From Syntrophomonadaceae bacterium (GTDB lineage: Bacteria; Bacillota; Dethiobacteria; DTU022): a stretch of 5,243 nt of DNA. The stretch's first letter is position 1, and every line of letters starts with the position of its first letter. A program made the translations under genes and the position numbers. The stretch is taken from positions 1 through 5,243 of the forward strand of contig PWSG01000253.1 of assembly GCA_003564055.1 (NCBI GenBank). The letters are read 5' to 3'. This document shows, in pieces, positions 1 through 5,243 of the stretch. The notes beneath the pieces are model-generated. The model made no database searches, was not told the origin of the DNA, and was given only the letters and a program-made list of their open reading frames with translations.

Positions 1-30
1 TAACAACAAAATCTTACAGGAGGTATTTAT

Positions 31-1416
31 ATGCATTTTGCACAAATTTACACCCCGGGCATTGCACAATGCTCGTATGTAGTTGGTAATGGAAGTAAAT
101 GTGTCGTGGTAGATCCGATTCGCAGCGATATTAATGTTTACCTGGAAAAAGCCAAAGAATTTGGCATGGAAATTACAGGTATCCTGGAAACTCACCTTCA
201 TGCCGACTTTATTTCCGGCCACATGGAGCTGGCAGACTTGACAGGAGCAAAAATCTACGCTCCCGAAATTGCCAACTGTACTTTTCCGCACCATGCGCTG
301 GCTGACGAAGAGGAGTTCACCATTGAAAGTTTACGCTTCAAGCTGCTGGAGACTCCCGGCCATACCCCCGACTGCACTGTTTATGTAGTAACAGATTTGG
401 AAAGAGGGGAAGACCCTGTTTTAGCTTTTACCGGGGACACCCTGATGGTCGGAGATGTGGGACGGCCGGACCTGTTTCCCAACCGGGAAGAAGAACTGGC
501 AGAGAAGCTGTTTGACAGCCTTAAACGCCTGAAGGAATTGCCCGACCATGTTGAAGTATACCCGGCCCACGGTATGGGTTCCCTCTGCGGGAAAGCATTA
601 TCGGCCAAGCTGTGGAGTACCATTGGCACAGAAAAAAGAAACAACTATGCCCTCAAGCATACCGAACTGGATGCTTTCAAAGTAGATCTGCTAACAGACA
701 TGCCAGCAGCGCCGGATCATTTTGCCCGCTGCTCGGAAATCAACCGCACCGGCCCAGAACTGCTCAGCAACCTTACTCAGCCCGGTGCATACAGTGCATC
801 TGAAGCAGATAAAGCGATCAAGGAAGGTTATTCAGTCATCGATTTCCGGGCTTACCATTCCTTCGCAGGCGCCCACATTCCCGGTTCATACAGCATCAGC
901 AAGGACGGCAACCCGGCAACTTTCGCCGGCTGGGTAGTTCCCTCCGACGACAAGCTGATCCTGGTCCTCGAAAAAGGCGGAAACCTGGAAGAAATGAAAA
1001 CCGCCCTCTATAACGTTGGCCTTGACAACCTGTACGGTTACCTGGAAGGTTCGGTTGAAAGCTGGGTCAATGCCGGTCTGCCAACAGACAGTATTAACAC
1101 TGTCTCTGTTCATGAATTAAAGGAACGCTTGAAAAAAGAAAAAGACCTTTTACTGCTCGATAACCGGGCCAAAAGCGAATGGGAAAGCGGTCATATCGAA
1201 GAAGCAGTCCTGGCTCCTGCTCCTGATATGCGCCAGCCTTCAAAAGATTGGAACCTTGAAGAAGAAGTCTTTGTACACTGCAATACCAGCAACCGCTCTA
1301 TGACAGCTGCCAGCCTTCTGAAACAGAAAGGTTTCAAAAAAGTTACCAATGTTTTAGGCGGAACAACAGCCTGGAGCGCTGCTGGATTACCGATGAAAAC
1401 GGAAGGTGAAAAATAA
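31..1416 (+). CDS. Persulfide dioxygenase-like MBL-fold / double rhodanese fusion protein (CstB/Blh-like)
   Basis: The protein has 461 residues and is probably cytosolic, with no signal peptide. Residues 1-240 are a metallo-beta-lactamase fold of the ETHE1/persulfide dioxygenase type, with the motif THLHADFISGH (H55, H57, D59), H111 in PGHTPDC and D136 in FTGDT. H55, H111 and D136 match the mononuclear iron ligands of that family, and H180 lies in YPAH. Residues about 255-352 are a rhodanese-like domain without a catalytic cysteine. Residues about 357-456 are a second rhodanese domain with an active-site loop CNTSNRS at C417. Known relatives oxidise persulfides with O2 to sulfite and, through the rhodanese, to thiosulfate. 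The physiological thiol here is unknown. The start is supported by AGGAGGT at 18-24, six bases upstream. It heads an operon with two YeeE/YedE membrane genes. Family assignment is firm and the exact substrate is inferred. Confidence 0.9.
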   Translation: MHFAQIYTPGIAQCSYVVGNGSKCVVVDPIRSDINVYLEKAKEFGMEITGILETHLHADFISGHMELADLTGAKIYAPEIANCTFPHHALADEEEFTIESLRFKLLETPGHTPDCTVYVVTDLERGEDPVLAFTGDTLMVGDVGRPDLFPNREEELAEKLFDSLKRLKELPDHVEVYPAHGMGSLCGKALSAKLWSTIGTEKRNNYALKHTELDAFKVDLLTDMPAAPDHFARCSEINRTGPELLSNLTQPGAYSASEADKAIKEGYSVIDFRAYHSFAGAHIPGSYSISKDGNPATFAGWVVPSDDKLILVLEKGGNLEEMKTALYNVGLDNLYGYLEGSVESWVNAGLPTDSINTVSVHELKERLKKEKDLLLLDNRAKSEWESGHIEEAVLAPAPDMRQPSKDWNLEEEVFVHCNTSNRSMTAASLLKQKGFKKVTNVLGGTTAWSAAGLPMKTEGEK

Positions 1417-1940
1417 TGTTTATTTTAAGAAGCATTTTTGTAGATCCCTGGCCCTTCTGGGCCGGGGGCATTATCATCGGACTGCTGGTTCCTCTGCTTT
1501 ATTACTATTTCAACACTGCACTGGGAGTCTCAACCGGCTACGGCAACCTGGTTAAAATATTCCTGCCGGCCAAAAACCTGCAGTGGATCAAAACCAAGTA
1601 TGCGGAAACATTCAGCTGGCGGGTTTATTTCATTATTGGCATTATCTTAGGCGGCCTACTTTCAGCAATTTTAAGCGGCAACCTGGGCATAACTACTGAA
1701 ATGGGCCGCTTCACAGCAATAGCCGGGTGGCCCGGAGTTTTAAATGCTGTTTTCTTTTTTGTGGGAGGCATTTTGCTCGGCCTGGGAGCGCGCATCGCCG
1801 GCGGTTGCACCTCCGGCCACAGCATTCACGGCATTGCCAACCTGCATATCTCAAGCATTTTAGCAACGATTTTCTTTATAATTGGTGGTATTATTACCGC
1901 TAATATTGTACGCAGCCTGTTCCTCGGAGGTGCATGGTAA
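1416..1940 (+). CDS. YeeE/YedE (DUF395) family sulfur-transport membrane protein, first half-transporter
   Basis: This is a 174-residue integral membrane protein with about four hydrophobic segments (roughly 13-33, 69-89, 109-129, 146-166). It carries the YeeE/YedE signature GGCTSGH at 129-135, with C131 the only cysteine. Family members such as TsuA and PmpA import thiosulfate or related sulfur compounds through conserved cysteines. TsuA-type proteins are about twice this length, so this looks like one half of a two-protein transporter, with the next gene as partner. The ATG overlaps the stop of the preceding gene by one base (TAATG at 1414-1418). A GGAAGGTG ribosome binding site lies inside the upstream coding end (1401-1408), which suggests translational coupling. 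Co-transcription with a persulfide dioxygenase implies a role in moving thiosulfate, persulfide or another sulfane-sulfur species. Direction of transport and substrate are not shown by the sequence. Confidence 0.87.
   Translation: MFILRSIFVDPWPFWAGGIIIGLLVPLLYYYFNTALGVSTGYGNLVKIFLPAKNLQWIKTKYAETFSWRVYFIIGIILGGLLSAILSGNLGITTEMGRFTAIAGWPGVLNAVFFFVGGILLGLGARIAGGCTSGHSIHGIANLHISSILATIFFIIGGIITANIVRSLFLGGAW
1926..1932 (+). promoter_or_regulatory. Ribosome binding site that decides the start of the third sulfur gene
   Basis: GGAGGTG lies inside the last codons of the preceding gene. An ATG at 1934 would be only one base away, too close for initiation. The in-frame ATG at 1940 is seven bases away and overlaps the upstream TAA stop as TAATG, the same arrangement used at the previous gene junction. 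The start at 1940 is therefore preferred. Confidence 0.7.
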
Positions 1941-2356
1941 TGGATAAAAAGTTAGGTTTCTTAGCATTCGGGGTTTTATTCGGCTTTGCCCTCAGTAGAG
2001 TCGGGGCATCAGAATATGATCTGATCGTGGGCATGTTTATCGGGCAGGACTACACCCTGGTCGGAGTGATGGTAACCGCTATCATAGTCGGAGCACTTGG
2101 CATGCAGGTTCTAAAAAAGTTTGCCCAACCCGTTAAAAGCGGTGAACCGTTAAAAGTTAGTTACAAGGAGCTAAAAAAGTGGAGCATCCCCGGGGGATTG
2201 ATTTTCGGCTTCGGCTGGGGCATTACAGGGGCCTGTCCGGGCACAGTCCTGGCCCAAATCGGTGAAGGCAAGATCTTCGGCCTATTTACCTTTGCCGGTA
2301 TGATCTTCGGAACCTATATTTATGCCCGCTTGAAAGAAAAACAACCGGACCTTTAA
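1940..2356 (+). CDS. YeeE/YedE-like (DUF6691) membrane protein, second half-transporter
   Basis: The protein is 138 residues from the preferred ATG at 1940; an upstream in-frame ATG at 1934 would add two residues but is badly spaced from the ribosome binding site. It is a membrane protein with hydrophobic stretches at about 5-20, 38-58, 82-104 and 111-129. It has the motif GITGACPGT around C99, its only cysteine, which is the hallmark of the second YeeE/YedE half (PmpB type). It starts by a one-base TAATG overlap with the first half and ends the operon. Paired small YeeE proteins next to persulfide dioxygenases are known from BigR-type operons. I infer that this protein and its neighbour form one sulfur-compound channel, each giving one conserved cysteine to the path. 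The substrate is uncertain. Confidence 0.85.
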   Translation: MDKKLGFLAFGVLFGFALSRVGASEYDLIVGMFIGQDYTLVGVMVTAIIVGALGMQVLKKFAQPVKSGEPLKVSYKELKKWSIPGGLIFGFGWGITGACPGTVLAQIGEGKIFGLFTFAGMIFGTYIYARLKEKQPDL

Positions 2357-2384
2357 ACAATAAACCAGACAAATTCAACAATTG

Positions 2385-2453
2385 GGGTCAGGCCTCAAAA
2401 TTGAACTTATTTAAGCCGTCTATCAAAACTAGCATATAATAGAGGCCTGTCCC
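2385..2453. repeat. Imperfect long inverted repeat, REP/MITE-like, in a convergent gap
   Basis: Left arm GGGTCAGGCCTC (2385-2396) pairs with right arm GAGGCCTGTCCC (2442-2453), 11 of 12 positions, with the single mismatch T2388/T2450. A 45-base AT-rich centre lies between them. The element fills most of the gap between the third sulfur gene and the end of cobO, whose stop codon lies eight bases beyond the right arm. GGGGTCAGGCCT-type ends recall the intergenic palindromes linked with RAYT (IS200-like Y1) transposases, but that link is from memory and inferred. There is no T-run directly after either arm, so a terminator role is possible but not clear. Confidence 0.6.
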
Positions 2454-2461
2454 GCCTTTGT

Positions 2462-2992
2462 TCACCTTTCAATCCCTTCACGAGCAGAGACACCTTTATC
2501 CATGTAATGTTTAACACAGCGAATCTCGCTGACCAGGTCGGCGCGGTCAATTATAGCCTGCGGTGCGTTTCTCCCCGTTAAAACCAGTTCCATCCCGCCC
2601 GGGCGTGCATCAATAAACTTACACACCTGCTGAACAGTAATTAACTCACCATGTATTGCCGCCATTATTTCATCTAATATTAATATGTCACAGGCTTCAC
2701 TTTTTAGAATCGCTTCAACCTGTTTCAGCTCCTCTTGTAATTTTTCCTTTAGCTCTTTTCTTTCCTGCTCATTTAACGCGCCAAAAAACTTTTTTGTTTC
2801 ACCGAGGCGGATAATCGTAAATCTACCACCCAGCATAAGTGTGCTGTCCAACTCCCCGCTGTAAGCCCCTTTTAAAAACTGGAACATCATAACTTTAAAC
2901 CCGCACCCGGCAGCCCGCAGACCGAGGCCAAGAGCAGCGGTTGTTTTTCCCTTGCCATCACCGGTATAAATCTGTACGTAACCTTTCTCCAT
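2462..2992 (-). CDS. cobO: Cob(I)yrinic acid a,c-diamide adenosyltransferase (CobA/CobO/BtuR family)
   Basis: This 176-residue cytosolic enzyme attaches the 5'-deoxyadenosyl group of ATP to the reduced cobalt of a corrinoid, releasing triphosphate. It serves cobalamin synthesis and corrinoid salvage. The sequence shows the diagnostic P-loop GDGKGKTT at residues 11-18, an acidic LILDEI segment (D107, E108) in the Walker B position, LVLTGRNAP at 137-144, and the C-terminal family signature VKHYMDKGVSAREGIE at 160-175. The length is close to that of E. coli BtuR, though without its extended N-terminus. The ATG is preceded by a clear AAGGAGG ribosome binding site with about six bases of spacing. 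It stands alone on the - strand, divergent from ppa and convergent with the sulfur operon. It lies less than 1 kb from cobK/cbiH, with which it shares a pathway. The upstream gap shows no obvious cobalamin riboswitch. Confidence 0.95.
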   Translation of the reverse strand: MEKGYVQIYTGDGKGKTTAALGLGLRAAGCGFKVMMFQFLKGAYSGELDSTLMLGGRFTIIRLGETKKFFGALNEQERKELKEKLQEELKQVEAILKSEACDILILDEIMAAIHGELITVQQVCKFIDARPGGMELVLTGRNAPQAIIDRADLVSEIRCVKHYMDKGVSAREGIER

Positions 2993-3011
2993 TACTTTCC
3001 TCCTTCTCCCG

Positions 3012-3059
3012 CCTGCTAACAGGGTAGAGCACCCGGCTATTATGCCACCTGCGGCCAGG
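3012..3059 (-). promoter_or_regulatory. Possible structured 5' leader of cobO
   Basis: On the cobO transcript strand the leader contains two copies of the same small stem, CCTG-N4-CAGG (3048-3059 and 3012-3023). It also contains a third stem, GGGT-N5-ACCC (3022-3034), which shares bases with the downstream copy, so these two cannot form together. All lie within 70 bases of the cobO start, just before its ribosome binding site. Mutually exclusive stems could act as an attenuator, but the stems are only four or five pairs long and may be chance. No known riboswitch class is recognised. Confidence 0.25.
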
Positions 3060-3186
3060 GCAGCTTAAACATGACACTTCACCCGATTCGTTTTGTTTTA
3101 ACTATATTTCGGCATATATTGCATTAACCCTTTTAAAAGCACTATCTACTCCCACTTAAGACCACCCCCCGACAGCTAACTGATTT

Positions 3187-3215
3187 TTGCATCAACACAA
3201 TAAATCTAATATACT
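3187..3215 (+). promoter_or_regulatory. Candidate housekeeping (sigma-A type) promoter for ppa
   Basis: The -10 box TATACT (3210-3215) differs from TATAAT at one position. A weak -35 TTGCAT (3187-3192) sits 17 bases upstream in AT-rich DNA. Transcription would start near 3222, leaving a leader of about 40 bases before the ppa ATG. The -35 matches the consensus at only three positions, so the call rests mainly on the -10, spacing and location. Confidence 0.45.
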
Positions 3216-3233
3216 GTAATTAACTATTATTAA

Positions 3234-3244
3234 GCCGGTCCGGC
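3234..3244. promoter_or_regulatory. Short GC palindrome in the ppa leader
   Basis: GCCGG-T-CCGGC is a perfect 11-base palindrome in an otherwise AT-rich leader. It ends three bases before the AAAGGAG ribosome binding site (3248-3254) of ppa. It could be an operator or a small hairpin affecting translation initiation. With five-base arms, chance is a real alternative. Confidence 0.25.
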
Positions 3245-3262
3245 CTGAAAGGAGTTCCGATA

Positions 3263-3907
3263 ATGACCGACTTTCAAACCAGCGGTGGTCTTTCCCCCGA
3301 GTACAACTTCAGAGCCCATCCCTGGCACGGTGTTTCCCTCGGCAAAAACTACCCGGAGATTGTAACCACCTATATTGAAGTTGTTCCCAGCGATACAGTC
3401 AAGTACGAGCTGGACAAAAAAAGCGGATTATTAAAAATCGACCGGCCTCAACTGTACTCCAGCATTTATCCCACTCTTTACGGAATGCTGCCTCGCACCT
3501 ACTGCGGAAAAAGAATCGGAGAGCTCTGCAGCCAAAAAACCGGCAAAAAAGGAATTAATGGTGACGGCGACCCCCTTGATATATGCGTGATGACTGAAAA
3601 GATAGTGCCCCATGGCGACATCCTGCTGCAGGCCAAACCAATCGGGGGCTTCCGACTGCTGGATGGCGGGGAAGCCGACGACAAGATCCTGGCCGTCCTG
3701 GTCGGTGATGCCCTCTACGGCCACTGGAGGGACGCAAGTGACGTCCCGGAGCAGGTTTTAAAGCGCTTAGAGCACTTTTTCCTTACCTACAAGCAGATGC
3801 CCGGCGGAGATGACCAGAAATGCACCCTGGAGGGTGTATACGGCAGGGAAGAAGCCCATGAAGTAATCCGCCTGGCCCAGGCTGATTATAATGACCTGCA
3901 GCTGTAA
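3263..3907 (+). CDS. ppa: Inorganic pyrophosphatase, family I, long Chlamydia-type form
   Basis: This is a cytosolic Mg-dependent enzyme that hydrolyses pyrophosphate to two phosphates. It has 214 residues, against about 175 for E. coli Ppa. By eye alignment the catalytic residues are present: K47 and E49 in KYELDKKSG, R61, Y73 in YPTLYG, the signature DGDPLDI with D101, D103 and D106, then D134, D139 and K141 in the LLDGGEADDK stretch, and Y176-K177. It has an N-terminal AHPWHG segment (18-23), a TYCGKRIGE insertion before the signature and a C-terminal GVYGREEAHEVIRLA extension. These closely recall chlamydial Ppa rather than the short bacterial form. The ATG follows AAAGGAG (3248-3254) by eight bases. 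It is on the strand opposite to the flanking cobalamin genes and is the only non-cob gene between them. Many Firmicutes use family II or membrane pyrophosphatases, so horizontal acquisition is possible. Confidence 0.94.
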   Translation: MTDFQTSGGLSPEYNFRAHPWHGVSLGKNYPEIVTTYIEVVPSDTVKYELDKKSGLLKIDRPQLYSSIYPTLYGMLPRTYCGKRIGELCSQKTGKKGINGDGDPLDICVMTEKIVPHGDILLQAKPIGGFRLLDGGEADDKILAVLVGDALYGHWRDASDVPEQVLKRLEHFFLTYKQMPGGDDQKCTLEGVYGREEAHEVIRLAQADYNDLQL

Positions 3908-3918
3908 CCTAAACCAAG

Positions 3919-3957
3919 AATAAGTTAAAAAGGTGTCTGACACCTTTTTAACTTATT
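3919..3957. repeat. Perfect 39-base palindrome with 19-base arms, REP-like
   Basis: Left arm AATAAGTTAAAAAGGTGTC (3919-3937) and right arm 3939-3957 are exact reverse complements around a single central T at 3938. It begins 12 bases after the ppa stop and reaches over the cobK stop codon (3953-3955) on the other strand. The core GGTGTCTGACACC resembles repeated intergenic palindromes seen in many Firmicutes. That resemblance is from memory and copy number in this genome is unknown. Confidence 0.75.
3927..3949. terminator. Bidirectional intrinsic terminator between ppa and cobK
   Basis: The core of the palindrome is a GGTGTC/GACACC stem flanked by five A on one side and five T on the other. 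Transcripts from ppa (+) and from cbiH-cobK (-) would therefore both form a GC stem followed by a U-run. Position between two convergent genes fits a shared terminator. The U-run is itself paired in the longer palindrome. Confidence 0.65.
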
Positions 3958-4657
3958 TGTTTATTTGGGGGCGGGAAATTAAGATAACAGGGATATTAAG
4001 GGCCCGGGCAGCACTGATTTTTTCGGCGACGCCCCCTGCCGGGCCGCTGTCCTTGGTGATGATTAAGCCGGCCTCGTAGCGCCGGAATAACAGCTTGTTT
4101 ATTTCTACATCAAAGGGACCCTGCATGGCGATGATATTTTTCGGAAGTATGCCCAGTTCCAGGCATTTTTCCAGTGATGATAGAGCGGGCAAGATGCGCA
4201 CGATCAGTTTTTCCGGATCAATAGAGCGGGTATAGTGCTCCAGTTTACTGCTGCCGACAGTCAGGAAGATATTGCCTGCTGTGCTGAAAGCAAGCTGAAC
4301 AGCCTCTTCCACATCGCGGGCAGTGAAAACACCATCGCCTGCTTCAATATCAAGCCCCTCACGCTCAAGACGTTCATACTCTATGTCTGCCAGGCGGCAG
4401 GCTTCCCGGGCATTGCTTGATACCTCTTCGGCAAAGGGATGCGTGGCATCAAGAACTTTAGTTATTCCCCTCCCGTGGATAAGTTCCGACATCGCTTCCA
4501 GGTCAAGCGGCTTAGTTGAAACTTCACCCTGAAAGTCTTTCTGAAGCAGCTCTCCACCGTAAGCAGTGGCCGTAGCGGCCATAACTTTTAAGCCCTCTTT
4601 TTCCAGGTCAATGGCAGCCTTACGCCCCTCACTTGTGCCGGCCAGGACCAGGATCAC
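3953..4657 (-). CDS. cobK: Precorrin-6A / cobalt-precorrin-6A reductase
   Basis: This 234-residue cytosolic reductase of the CobK/CbiJ family uses a nicotinamide cofactor to reduce the macrocycle of (cobalt-)precorrin-6A to 6B in corrin ring synthesis. Family motifs are in order: the N-terminal Rossmann-like ILVLAGTSEG (2-10), the hallmark DATHPFA (70-76), FLTVGSSKL (131-139), MQGPF (178-182) and TKDSGPAGG (201-209), followed by EKISAA and IPVILISRP near the end. The length is normal to slightly short for the family. The start is GTG (4657-4655), overlapping the upstream cbiH stop as GTGA. No ATG in this frame fits, and initiation is probably coupled to cbiH. The last Lys codon and TAA stop lie inside the palindromic repeat, so the extreme C-terminus may have been set by that element. 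Whether the aerobic or the cobalt-early route is used cannot be decided here; cbiJ is the name in the latter. Confidence 0.94.
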   Translation of the reverse strand: MILVLAGTSEGRKAAIDLEKEGLKVMAATATAYGGELLQKDFQGEVSTKPLDLEAMSELIHGRGITKVLDATHPFAEEVSSNAREACRLADIEYERLEREGLDIEAGDGVFTARDVEEAVQLAFSTAGNIFLTVGSSKLEHYTRSIDPEKLIVRILPALSSLEKCLELGILPKNIIAMQGPFDVEINKLLFRRYEAGLIITKDSGPAGGVAEKISAARALNIPVILISRPQINK

Positions 4658-5243
4658 AGCTCATACCCCCGGGGAGTAATCATTTTACCATTTTGCCAGT
4701 AAGTCTTACTGTTGCCGATCACCACAAGGGTGGCCATATCTGCTTCTTCGATACAGCAGGTCATTTTTCCCAGGGTGGTTTCCCACTTCTCTTCTTCTTC
4801 GCGACCAGCACCGCGGACCATACCAACAGCAGTATCGCCGGACTGGTGCTCCATTACAATCTCGCGAGCCCTGGAAAGCAGGTCGGTCCGCCCCCGGCTG
4901 CGCGGATTGTAGAGGACAATAACAAAGTCTGCATCTGCAGCGGCATGGAGCCGTTTTTCTATTGTTTCCCAGGGGGTGAGCAGGTCGCTTAAGCTGATCA
5001 CGGCAAAGTCATGCATCAACGGGGCACCCAATAGAGCTGCAGCCGCCCCGGCGGCAGTTACACCCGGTATAATCTCGACGATAGGTGGATCGCTCTCTTC
5101 GGCGGCCACCTGTAAGGTCAGGCCGGCCATCCCGTAGATACCGGGGTCTCCTCCGCTGACCAGGGCTACCTTTTTCCCATTCTTGGCTTCTTCGACTGCC
5201 CGGCGGCAGCGATCTATTTCCCTGCCCATGGCCGAGGCGATCA
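4654..5243 (-). CDS. cbiH: (Cobalt-)precorrin-3B C17-methyltransferase, 5' end cut by window
   Basis: This is the 3' part of a SAM-dependent uroporphyrinogen-III methyltransferase-like enzyme (CbiH/CobJ), which methylates C17 and drives ring contraction in corrin synthesis. The visible 195 or so residues contain ALVSGGDPGIYGMAG, IIPGVTAAGAAAALLGAP, ISLSDLLTPW, VLYNPRS and TLVVIGNSKTYW, all typical of this subfamily. An internal Met at 5229 is not the start. The frame stays open upstream as IASAM, matching the conserved segment before GREIDRCR in CbiH, so about 40-50 residues lie beyond the right edge. It overlaps cobK by four bases (GTGA), in the common cbiH-cbiJ order. The gene is intact as far as seen. 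Confidence 0.94.
   Translation of the reverse strand, partial: IASAMGREIDRCRRAVEEAKNGKKVALVSGGDPGIYGMAGLTLQVAAEESDPPIVEIIPGVTAAGAAAALLGAPLMHDFAVISLSDLLTPWETIEKRLHAAADADFVIVLYNPRSRGRTDLLSRAREIVMEHQSGDTAVGMVRGAGREEEEKWETTLGKMTCCIEEADMATLVVIGNSKTYWQNGKMITPRGYEL

Larger units (their letters stand above)
2993..3262. other. Divergent intergenic region between cobO and ppa
   Basis: This 270-base stretch has no convincing coding frame. The half next to cobO is GC-richer and holds short hairpins, while the half next to ppa is AT-rich and holds a plausible promoter. A 10-base palindrome CTTTTAAAAG lies at 3130-3139. I searched by eye on the cobO strand for the B12-box and other conserved cobalamin riboswitch segments and did not find them. 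For cobO, a TATAGT-like -10 exists on the - strand (complement of 3101-3106) but lacks a good -35, so its promoter is unresolved. Confidence 0.6.

Noticed and set aside
381..1113. Several open frames on both strands within the persulfide dioxygenase gene
   Set aside because: They are shadows of a clearly conserved reading frame, have no ribosome binding sites and encode low-complexity, non-family-like peptides.
1934..1936. ATG at 1934 as the start of the second YeeE half
   Set aside because: It is one base from the GGAGGTG ribosome binding site. The in-frame ATG at 1940 has seven-base spacing and repeats the TAATG overlap seen upstream.
2993..3110. Cobalamin riboswitch or tRNA upstream of cobO
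   Set aside because: No B12-box, no conserved riboswitch core and no cloverleaf arms could be found on either strand by eye.
3101..3129. - strand promoter for cobO with a TATAGT -10
   Set aside because: The hexamer at proper spacing (GGTTAA) does not resemble a -35 box, so it is too weak to annotate.
3431..3737. Three overlapping - strand open frames inside ppa
   Set aside because: They are antisense to conserved catalytic segments of ppa, with Arg/Ser/Pro-rich translations and no initiation signals.
4235..4992. + strand open frames opposite cobK and cbiH
   Set aside because: They are antisense to conserved methyltransferase and reductase motifs and have no family resemblance.
5225..5229. 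Met at 5229 as the start of the methyltransferase
   Set aside because: The frame stays open to the window edge, and the residues before it (IASAM) match the conserved internal part of CbiH, so the gene is cut by the window rather than short.

Overview
The window looks like a piece of chromosome from a Gram-positive, Clostridia-like bacterium. The case rests on strong AGGAGG-type ribosome binding sites, tightly overlapping genes, a glutathione-independent style sulfide-handling operon, cobalamin synthesis genes, and REP-like palindromes between genes of the sort common in anaerobic Firmicutes. Genus cannot be read from this stretch, and no 16S or other marker is present.

Left part (about 31-2356, + strand): a three-gene sulfur operon. 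The first gene encodes a persulfide dioxygenase-like metallo-beta-lactamase fold enzyme fused to two rhodanese domains (CstB/Blh type). It is followed by two small membrane proteins of the YeeE/YedE (DUF395) sulfur-transport family, each apparently half of a transporter. The second and third genes each start by a one-base stop/start overlap (TAATG), so the three are probably translated in a coupled way. The set recalls the BigR (Xylella/Agrobacterium) and cst (Staphylococcus) sulfide-detoxification operons. Any regulator would lie outside the window.

Middle (2357-3262): a 105-base convergent gap holds a long imperfect inverted repeat. It is followed on the - strand by cobO, the corrinoid adenosyltransferase. 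A 270-base divergent gap separates cobO from a + strand gene. This gap holds a candidate promoter and several short hairpins, but I see no cobalamin riboswitch.

Right part (3263-5243): a family I inorganic pyrophosphatase on the + strand, of the long form known from Chlamydia. It faces two overlapping - strand cobalamin genes: cobK/cbiJ (precorrin-6A or cobalt-precorrin-6A reductase) and the 3' part of cbiH/cobJ (C17-methyltransferase), which runs off the right edge. A perfect 19-base-arm palindrome lies between ppa and cobK, probably ends transcription from both sides, and supplies the cobK stop codon.

Taken together, the right two thirds is a corrinoid synthesis locus (ring contraction and methylation, ring reduction, adenosylation) interrupted by an oppositely oriented pyrophosphatase gene. 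It sits next to a persulfide-oxidation and sulfur-transport operon. No clearly new system is visible. The most interesting points are the palindromes, the foreign-looking pyrophosphatase inside the cob locus and the split sulfur transporter.
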